9,846 nucleotides of DNA from Actinomycetota bacterium (lineage in GTDB: Bacteria > Actinomycetota > Thermoleophilia > Gaiellales > Gaiellaceae), in NCBI GenBank assembly GCA_013697465.1, contig JACCWU010000041.1, forward strand, positions 1-9,846, read 5' to 3'. Position numbers and translations under genes: made by a program. The notes below the pieces were generated by a model. That model was not told the origin of the DNA, ran no database searches, and saw only the letters and a list, made by a program, of their open reading frames with translations. Below, one piece after another: positions 1-8,872 of the stretch. Every line of letters starts with the position of its first letter. The stretch's first letter is position 1.

Positions 1-3575
<3,575 letters not shown>

Positions 3576-3590
3576 CGCAGGTAGAGCAGA

Positions 3591-3646
3591 GTCAGGCTCT
3601 TGCAGGTTCCAGCGCTGGAAACCTGCGAGAGCCTGACCTCTTGTTC
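3591..3646 (+). terminator. Probable intrinsic terminator after rpoC
   Basis: Fifteen bases after the rpoC stop lies a hairpin whose arms are 3591-3611 and 3616-3637. It has about 21 base pairs, with one G-U wobble (3601 with 3627), one bulged A (3619) and a GCGC loop (3612-3615). A modest pyrimidine-rich tail (CTCTTGTTC) follows. The position fits the end of the rpoBC transcript. The U-tract is weak, as is common in high-GC actinobacteria, so termination rather than RNA stabilisation is inferred. No other function is evident. Confidence 0.75.
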
Positions 3647-3663
3647 ACGTCTTTCTGCTACCT

Positions 3664-3668
3664 AGGAG
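3664..3668 (+). promoter_or_regulatory. Ribosome binding site of the 3673 gene
   Basis: AGGAG ends four bases before the GTG at 3673. This short but usable spacing, together with the signal peptide that begins at that GTG, decides the start. I see no convincing -35/-10 pair between the hairpin and this site. The gene may therefore depend on read-through from rpoC or on a promoter too weak to recognise by eye. Confidence 0.6.
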
Positions 3669-3672
3669 AGCC

Positions 3673-5451
3673 GTGCGCAGTCTTCTGATCGCGCTCCTCG
3701 TCCTCGCCGCCGTCCCCTGGGCGCTCTCGGGGTCGGCCGGAGCGACGCCTCGCGAGCTCTCGTGCGGGGTCCCCGAAGCGCAGCCCGTCTGGATCGACTA
3801 CGTCGACGGGACGGTGGAGTTCTGGCGCGAGCGGTTCGGCAGGCCGGGGATCGTCATCGCGACGGGAGGTCCCGGCCTCGGGGTCGAGATGCGGGCGGCC
3901 GGAGCCACGACCATGCACTTCGACCTCTACCTGCGCCGGCGCGTGGGTACGCCCATGGCGCCGCTCGACCCGGCGACGATGGAGAAGCGGGCTGACGGGC
4001 TGTTCGAGTACGCCGTCGAGGTGAGCGGCTGCGCCCGGCCCATGATCGCGCTCAACGAGCTGTGGGGCGCGTCCGTGCCTACACCCTGGACGGTGACGAC
4101 CGAGCGCTACCGCTCGAACGTGCTCCGGTTCGTGCGACGACTTGCCGAGAGAGGTGGACGGCCGGCGCTTCTCGTCTCGAGCACCCCCGTGATGGGCGGC
4201 GAGGCTGCGGCGTGGTGGCGCGCGGTCGGTCAGGTCTCGGACGTCGTGCTCGAGAACTACTGGAATGCGAACGTGATCTCCAAGGCCGGTCCGGTCGCAG
4301 GGTCGCGGATGCTGCGCACAGATTTCCGTCGGTCCGCGGCCACACTGCTCGCGGTCGGAGTTCCGGCGTCTCGAATCGGCCTCATGCTCGGCTTCCACAC
4401 GACGCCCGGAACCGGGGGCCGTGAGGGCCTGAAGCCGCGCGAGCGCTGGTTCGAGGTTGGCAAGCTGCAAGCGCTCGCTGGGCGCCAGGTCGCCCGCGAG
4501 CTTCGGCTGGGTCACATTTGGTCGTGGGGCTGGACGATGCGGACGGAGGCGGGCAAGGATCCCGACAAGACACTCGCCGCGTGCGCGTGGCTCTGGACGC
4601 GGGACTCGAAGCTCTGCGACGCGCCGACCCTCCTCGGGCCGAGGTTCGATGCTGACCTCCGGGTGGGTCAAATCGACCTCCCGACGGGCGTGCGCTGCAA
4701 GCTCGACGACTCTCCGCTCACCTCGCGCAGCGTGACGACGCTCCAACGCCTGACGCGGGACTGGGAGCTGGCCTTGACGGCGCTCGTCGTGCGCCGCATC
4801 GAGGACGAGCTGACCGATGTCGGCACGGGAGACGTGCTCGCCGCCGAGCGCCGGGTCGTGGCTGCTCGCTTTCGTGGAAATCGAGGCGCGTACCTCGCCG
4901 CGCTGACGCAGGCGGGCGCGAGCGTGCCAGTGGCGCGCGGGATCCTCGGCGACGAGCTCCGCCGAATCGAGCTCGCTTCGACGCTTCGAATCTCGCCTGC
5001 CAGCGCGGCGACGCTGGCGCGTTACCGGGAGACGCACTCGCTGCTCTCCGCACGGCGTGTGTCGGTGACGCCTTCCCCGAGCTGGCTTCCCGAGGGGACG
5101 GGCTACGCGCTCGCTCCGTCGACCCCAGCGGCTGTCTTCGCCGTTCCAGCGGGGCGTACGTTCGAGCTGCGAACCGTCGAAGGGCGTTTCACGGTGCGGG
5201 CGCTCGGCGAGACGACGGCGGTCGGTGCGCTGCCCCTGCAGGAAGTCCGGCCGGCGCTTCGCCGCGAGCTGAATTTCGAGCGTCGCGCCGAGGCCTACGC
5301 CGACTGGACCCTACGCCGGCAACGCGGAGCGGAGAGCAGGCTCACCTGCCAGAAAGATCGGCTGCCCGAGCAGGGAGTGGTGACGCTTTCGACCTTTGCG
5401 CCCTTCCTCACGCTCCACGAGGCCGGGGCGACCGTGCCGACGACTCGCTGA
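3673..5451 (+). CDS. Secreted protein of unknown function; TIM-barrel-like N-terminal half plus SurA/PpiC-like C-terminal half
   Basis: I do not recognise a named family. Residues 1-24 form a classical signal peptide (MR, a Leu/Ala-rich core, then AGA before TP), so the protein is exported. Residues about 35-310 have alternating strand-helix segments like a TIM barrel. An IALNELWG block (125-132) resembles the Asn-Glu acid/base end of strand 4 in clan GH-A glycoside hydrolases, followed by LLVSSTPV, VVLENYW, IGLMLGFHTTPG and HIWSWGW. A clear second catalytic Glu on strand 7 is not visible, so activity is uncertain. Residues about 360-440 are helical (AYLAALTQAGASV...ILGDELRRIEL) and resemble the N-terminal chaperone region of SurA/PpiC foldases. 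Residues about 489-511 look like the end of a parvulin domain, and 524-560 (EVRPALRRELNFERR...) match the usual closing helix of such proteins. Six cysteines occur in the mature part, perhaps disulfide-bonded. The start is GTG with AGGAG upstream. The gene lies 97 bases after rpoC, behind a likely terminator, and converges with the next gene across 14 bases. Confidence 0.85.
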   Translation: MRSLLIALLVLAAVPWALSGSAGATPRELSCGVPEAQPVWIDYVDGTVEFWRERFGRPGIVIATGGPGLGVEMRAAGATTMHFDLYLRRRVGTPMAPLDPATMEKRADGLFEYAVEVSGCARPMIALNELWGASVPTPWTVTTERYRSNVLRFVRRLAERGGRPALLVSSTPVMGGEAAAWWRAVGQVSDVVLENYWNANVISKAGPVAGSRMLRTDFRRSAATLLAVGVPASRIGLMLGFHTTPGTGGREGLKPRERWFEVGKLQALAGRQVARELRLGHIWSWGWTMRTEAGKDPDKTLAACAWLWTRDSKLCDAPTLLGPRFDADLRVGQIDLPTGVRCKLDDSPLTSRSVTTLQRLTRDWELALTALVVRRIEDELTDVGTGDVLAAERRVVAARFRGNRGAYLAALTQAGASVPVARGILGDELRRIELASTLRISPASAATLARYRETHSLLSARRVSVTPSPSWLPEGTGYALAPSTPAAVFAVPAGRTFELRTVEGRFTVRALGETTAVGALPLQEVRPALRRELNFERRAEAYADWTLRRQRGAESRLTCQKDRLPEQGVVTLSTFAPFLTLHEAGATVPTTR

Positions 5452-5465
5452 CGAGAGGACGCCGT

Positions 5466-6605
5466 TTACCGGCGGCCGGCCATGACCACCGTGTCACGAC
5501 CTGAGCCTTTCGCGAGTCCGAGCGCGGCGTCGGCGCGGCCGAGCAGGGCGGCGGCGTCGTCGTTCAGCATGAGCTCGGCCACTCCGCCCGACACCGAGAC
5601 GATCCCGACGTCCGGGATCGGCCGGTCACGAAGGACGAGCTGCAGCCGCTCGAACAACCGCTCGGCCTCGCGGCTGTCGCCCTGAGGTAGGAGCACGCCG
5701 AATCGACCGCCCCCGATGCGGCAGGGAAGATCTCTCTGGCCGGAGACGTTCCGCAGCCTGGCCGCGATCTCCGCCAAGACGGCGTCCGCGGCGAGATAGC
5801 CGATTTGCGCGTTGAGCGTCGTGAGGCGGTCGACGTCGAGCATGAGCAGCGCGAGAGGATCGCCCGCACCGCGGGTTCGGCCGATCTCACGGTCGAGCAG
5901 TGCGTGGAAGGCGCGGCGGTCGTAGAGCTCGGTGAGGGCGTCGCGTTCGGGCACGGGATCGGCCGCACGCAGCGCGAGCGAGCCCTCGAGCACGTTCTTC
6001 GTCCCACTCACGGCATCCTCGAGCGACGTGATGTCCGGGTCACCGAACCGGCGATCCGGCGAACGGCTGAGGACAGCGAGCATGCCGGGCTCGTGCGGGG
6101 GATCGAGCAGCGGAACGGCAAGCCCGAAGCGGATCGGTGAGCTGCCCGCGGGTGACTGCGCCTCACCGTTGAACGCGACCTGGATCGCACGCGCACCGCG
6201 GTAGTCCGGGATTCCGAGGCGACCCACCTGTGCCGCCTCGGCCTGCGAGAGCCCAACCGTGGCGAGGACAGGCTCCTTGTTCGCATCGGCGACGATGGCG
6301 ACGGCCGCATCGGCGGAGGTGTTCTCACGGGCGACCTCGAGTAGGCGCATCACCTCACCATGGCCGACGGGCTCGGGCTCGGAGTGCGGCGGCTCGGAGA
6401 TCGCGGCGAGGATCCTTGCCGGAAGAGGCTGGTTCAGCGCGTCGGTCAAGGTCTGGGCGAACTCCGCCAGTCGGTCGTCGTAGCGCTGCAGCATCACGGT
6501 GACGATCTGCTCCTGGCGGCCGAGCAGCCGCCGCACGGCGAGGACGAAGAGTGCGAGACAGATGACGCCGAGCGTGACTGCTCCGAGGTAGATCGCGATC
6601 GTCAT
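5466..6605 (-). CDS. Membrane GAF-GGDEF protein with degenerate active site
   Basis: Homologous to diguanylate cyclases, which make c-di-GMP from two GTP, but probably inactive. One N-terminal membrane helix (about 4-24) is followed by RRLLGR and a helical stretch (30-70). A GAF-like sensor domain (about 85-212) and a GGDEF-fold domain (about 219-379) follow, the latter beginning ERDALTELYDRRAFHALLDRE. The signature reads GGGRF (residues 298-302; bases 5700-5714) instead of GG[D/E]EF, so the metal- and GTP-binding acidic residues are gone. The usual DxDxFKxxND block is altered to DVDRLTTLNAQ, and the position of the RxxD inhibitory site reads GQRD, losing its first Arg. The fold's other landmarks (CRIGG, VLLP, VSVSGGVAEL, LLGRADAAL) are kept, so the domain is likely folded and used for binding or dimerisation. 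ATG start with GGGAAGGG upstream. It is divergent from the RskA-like gene and convergent with the secreted-protein gene. Confidence 0.93.
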   Translation of the reverse strand: MTIAIYLGAVTLGVICLALFVLAVRRLLGRQEQIVTVMLQRYDDRLAEFAQTLTDALNQPLPARILAAISEPPHSEPEPVGHGEVMRLLEVARENTSADAAVAIVADANKEPVLATVGLSQAEAAQVGRLGIPDYRGARAIQVAFNGEAQSPAGSSPIRFGLAVPLLDPPHEPGMLAVLSRSPDRRFGDPDITSLEDAVSGTKNVLEGSLALRAADPVPERDALTELYDRRAFHALLDREIGRTRGAGDPLALLMLDVDRLTTLNAQIGYLAADAVLAEIAARLRNVSGQRDLPCRIGGGRFGVLLPQGDSREAERLFERLQLVLRDRPIPDVGIVSVSGGVAELMLNDDAAALLGRADAALGLAKGSGRDTVVMAGRR

Positions 6606-6657
6606 TCGTCCCTTCCCAGCCCCCTGTTCGCCAGCCTTGTGATCGTAGTACTATCGC
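6606..6657. promoter_or_regulatory. Divergent intergenic region with small palindrome, candidate promoter/operator
   Basis: Only 52 bases separate the two divergent starts, so promoters for both genes must lie here or overlap the coding ends. The region contains the perfect 8-base palindrome TAGTACTA (6646-6653), extended to CG...CG with one bulge (6644-6656). It is the only AT-richer patch nearby. TACTAT (6649-6654) could act as a plus-strand -10 element, and TACGAT (complement of 6642-6647) as a minus-strand one. No good -35 box is visible for either. The promoter assignment is tentative. Confidence 0.35.
6609..6617 (-). promoter_or_regulatory. Ribosome binding site of the GGGRF-type GAF-GGDEF gene
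   Basis: On the minus strand GGGAAGGGA lies just before the ATG at 6605. The GGGAAGG core ends five bases from the start, a good spacing. It supports the ATG, which also directly precedes the hydrophobic N-terminal helix. Confidence 0.6.
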
Positions 6658-7566
6658 GTGGACCGGTCGGCGGCGCTCGCGAACCTAGGGGAGGTGGAAG
6701 ACGTACCCCGGCGGATCTACTGGATCGTCGTTCTGACGGCCGCCGCAGCGGGTACCTATGTCGTCTATCGGCTCGGGTTTCGCTCGCGAGACAGGCAACT
6801 GAGCGGCTCCGCCGGTTGGTTCGAGCCTGCCTCAGGGGCTCGCGGATCCGGGGACTCGTGGGTCGTGACGCCGCCAGGATCGACCGAACGGCACGCGGTG
6901 ACGCCGGACGCCGCCTTCGCGGAGCCTCCGACCGAAGAGGTCGCTACGGTGATCGCCACCATGGAGGCGCCCCTTTCCGCACCTGTCGCCAAGGACTACG
7001 ACGGGAACGGCGCACCTCGCTCGGTGCCCGCGTATGGCCGGACCTCAGCGGAGCACTTGGCACAGCCGGTGCAGCTTCCCCGCCGGCGAGGCCTCTCGGC
7101 GGCGACGCTCGCCGTCATCGCAACTGCCGTCGGTGTCGCGGCGATCGGCCTAGGGGCCTGGGCTGTCATCCTGGGCGTCAACGACGACTCGGCGTCGCCG
7201 GCCTCGGCAGTCGAGTTCGACGGAGTTCAAGAAGTGGTGTCGCTCCTCTCCAGGCCCAGCACCGAACGCATCCCGCTCCAAGGCTCGCAGGGGCGGATCA
7301 TCCTCGTCGTCGGCGCCAGAGGGTACGGCGTTCTGGTGCTCGACGGGCTCTCGCCCGCGCCCGCCGGGAAGTCGTATCAGGCGTGGGTCATCAAGCCGAA
7401 CGCACAGGCGCCCGAGTCTGCGGCGATCTTCTCGGGTGGCGACGTCGTCGTGCCGCTCACAACCCCGGTCCCGCCGGGGGCGGCGGTCGCCATCACCCTC
7501 GAGCGAGCCGGCGGAGCTGCTGCGCCCACGCAGACGCCGAAGCTCGTCGCGACACGCGCAAGCTGA
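6658..7566 (+). CDS. Membrane protein with C-terminal RskA-type anti-sigma factor domain
   Basis: The last part (about residues 190-300) matches the extracytoplasmic domain of RskA-family anti-sigma factors: a repeated beta pattern with LSPAPAGKSYQAWVIKP (231-247), then AAIFSGGDVVVPL, VPPGAAVAITLERAGG and PTQTPKLV. Two membrane helices are visible, at about 20-38 and 146-173. Arginines flank the linker side of both (RLGFRSRDR after the first, PRRRG before the second). By the positive-inside rule the 100-residue Pro/Ala/Glu-rich linker is cytoplasmic and the RskA domain is outside. There is no cysteine in the whole protein, hence no HxxxCxxC zinc anti-sigma domain, and no ECF sigma gene lies within the window. 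It may be an envelope sensor that has lost or never had sigma binding. The GTG at 6658 is the longest start but lacks a clear ribosome site. An in-frame GTG at 6694 follows AGGGGAG with no spacer. Which one is used is open. Its stop lies 7 bases from that of the converging cyclase gene. Confidence 0.88.
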   Translation: MDRSAALANLGEVEDVPRRIYWIVVLTAAAAGTYVVYRLGFRSRDRQLSGSAGWFEPASGARGSGDSWVVTPPGSTERHAVTPDAAFAEPPTEEVATVIATMEAPLSAPVAKDYDGNGAPRSVPAYGRTSAEHLAQPVQLPRRRGLSAATLAVIATAVGVAAIGLGAWAVILGVNDDSASPASAVEFDGVQEVVSLLSRPSTERIPLQGSQGRIILVVGARGYGVLVLDGLSPAPAGKSYQAWVIKPNAQAPESAAIFSGGDVVVPLTTPVPPGAAVAITLERAGGAAAPTQTPKLVATRAS

Positions 7567-7573
7567 GAGCGTT

Positions 7574-8731
7574 CTACGACTGTCCCGAGCTGCGCGCCAC
7601 GTCGGCGCGATCCTTGCCGAGGTCCTTCGCCCGGTAGAGCGCGCCGTCCGCGCGCTCGAACAAGCCGGCGGATGTGTCGCCGTGCTCCAGCTCCGCGATA
7701 CCGGCCGATATACGCAGCCGCTGGGCGTCGGGTCCGAGCGCCGTGCCGCGCATGGAGTTGTGCACGCGGCGATAGAGCTGGTCGGCGTCCGCGGCCGTCG
7801 ACTCGGGCAGGATCACCGCGAACTCGTCGCCGCCGATCCTGCACGCGATATCGACCGAGCGGACCGCCTCTCGCAACCGCTCCGCGGCCTGCGACAGCAC
7901 CCGGTCGCCGGCGAGGTGTCCGATCTCGTCGTTGATCGACTTGAAGTCGTCGAGGTCGAAGACGACTAGTGCGAGGGTCCGCTCGTAGCGTTGCGCTCGC
8001 ATCACTTCCCGGCGCAGAGTCTCGTGGAAGTACCGCTGGTTGTAGAGCCCCGTGAGGGCGTCCGTCTCGGCAAGCTTGCGTGCCTCGCCGAAGCGCCGGG
8101 CGTTCTCGATCGAGGCCATCGAGCTCTCCGCGATGCTCTCCGCCTGTTCGATGTGCTCCGGCTCGGGCTCGTGGTCGCTTGCTCTCCAGAACAGCGACAG
8201 CGTCCCGATCGCCCGCAGCTCCCGCCCGACGAGCGGGATGAACACGCCACCTCGGATGAGATCGGTGCCAGTGATGTCTTGGTCGCGGCCGTACCGGTAG
8301 GTCACGGTGATCGTCCCCGAGAGCGCACCGGCTACGCCGGAGGTCGGTGGCTTGGCGGTCTCCTCCGGGGACATACCGCGTGTGGCGACTACCGGCGCGC
8401 CTCCCTGTCCCTCGACGACCATCATCGCTGCGTCGAAGCCCGGTAGCTCCATCGAGGCGTCGAGCACGCGGTCCATGATCTCCTCGAGGTCGATCGTGCC
8501 GCCGAGCTCGCCGAAGAGCCGGTTGCGGCGTGTCTCCCGCTCTGCCCGTTCGAGGGCCTCGGAAAGGTCCTGGGCGAGCTCGTCCATCTTGTGGCGCATC
8601 TGATCGACGGCGCGGACGAGCTCCGTCGACGGCTCGGGCGGCGGAGAGGATCGACGCCGCGCCACGAGGACGCCGAGTATCGCAGCCGCGATCAGGGCGG
8701 CCGCGACCAGGATCACCGCAGTTGTCGCCAC
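7574..8731 (-). CDS. Membrane GAF-GGDEF diguanylate cyclase (intact catalytic and inhibitory sites)
   Basis: Predicted to convert two GTP to c-di-GMP at the inner face of the membrane. Domains in order: a single membrane helix (about 4-24) followed by RRR; a Pro-rich turn; a coiled-coil-like helix (35-72, many Glu/Arg); a GAF domain (about 75-210); the linking helix ENARRFGEARKLAETD; and a full GGDEF domain (223-372). Catalytic features are all present: DALTGLYNQRYF; FDLDDFKSINDEIGHLAGD with the metal-binding Asp; and RIGGDEF with GGDEF at residues 300-304 (bases 7820-7834). RSVD at 291-294, five residues upstream, is a canonical RxxD product-inhibition site, so feedback control is expected. 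Length (385) is usual for the architecture. GTG start, with the ribosome site at 8740-8748. It points the same way as the tandem-GGDEF gene upstream (141-base gap) and converges on the RskA-like gene. The GAF ligand cannot be told from the sequence. Confidence 0.95.
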   Translation of the reverse strand: MATTAVILVAAALIAAAILGVLVARRRSSPPPEPSTELVRAVDQMRHKMDELAQDLSEALERAERETRRNRLFGELGGTIDLEEIMDRVLDASMELPGFDAAMMVVEGQGGAPVVATRGMSPEETAKPPTSGVAGALSGTITVTYRYGRDQDITGTDLIRGGVFIPLVGRELRAIGTLSLFWRASDHEPEPEHIEQAESIAESSMASIENARRFGEARKLAETDALTGLYNQRYFHETLRREVMRAQRYERTLALVVFDLDDFKSINDEIGHLAGDRVLSQAAERLREAVRSVDIACRIGGDEFAVILPESTAADADQLYRRVHNSMRGTALGPDAQRLRISAGIAELEHGDTSAGLFERADGALYRAKDLGKDRADVARSSGQS

Positions 8732-8872
8732 ACTCCGAACCCTTCCTTCCCAGGAACCTCAGCTGCTCAGAACCCCTCTCGCACTGTACTCAGCGGCGTG
8801 GACGCTTCCCCGCCCGTAGGGTTAGTAGATCCCTGCCGACCGGCCGTGAGCACAAGGGAACGCGGCGTGCCC
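8732..8872. other. 141-base non-coding gap between the two same-direction GGDEF genes
   Basis: No convincing gene is seen here. It holds the ribosome site of the cyclase, a small AT-richer patch around 8821-8830 (TACTAA on the minus strand could be a -10 element), and a weak six-pair hairpin (arms near 8816-8821 and 8831-8836) without a U-tract. CTCAGCGGCGTG occurs twice, at 8789-8800 and 8872-8883; the second copy overlaps the end of the upstream gene. There is no strong terminator, so the two GGDEF genes could be partly co-transcribed. Confidence 0.4.
8740..8748 (-). promoter_or_regulatory. Ribosome binding site of the intact cyclase gene
   Basis: On the minus strand AAGGAAGGG ends eight bases before the GTG at 8731. 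A second purine patch, GGAG, sits only two bases from the start and is too close to serve. This supports the GTG, which begins the hydrophobic N-terminal helix. Confidence 0.6.

Noticed and set aside
3658..5037. Long minus-strand open frame (459 codons) opposite the secreted-protein gene
   Set aside because: It is Arg/His/Pro-rich with no recognisable domain, and it is the typical antisense shadow of a GC-rich gene. The plus-strand frame has a signal peptide, a ribosome site and a protein-like composition.
5452..5480. Possible bidirectional terminator between the converging genes
   Set aside because: Only a four-to-five-pair GCCG/CGGC stem is visible, inside or touching the coding ends, without a T-tract on either strand.
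6360..7637. Long plus-strand open frame (425 codons) crossing the divergent region
   Set aside because: It overlaps two well-supported genes in other frames and is a low-complexity Arg/Gly/Ala-rich shadow.
8816..8836. Hairpin between the two same-direction GGDEF genes
   Set aside because: Only six pairs with a wobble and a nine-base loop and no U-tract, so too weak to call a terminator.
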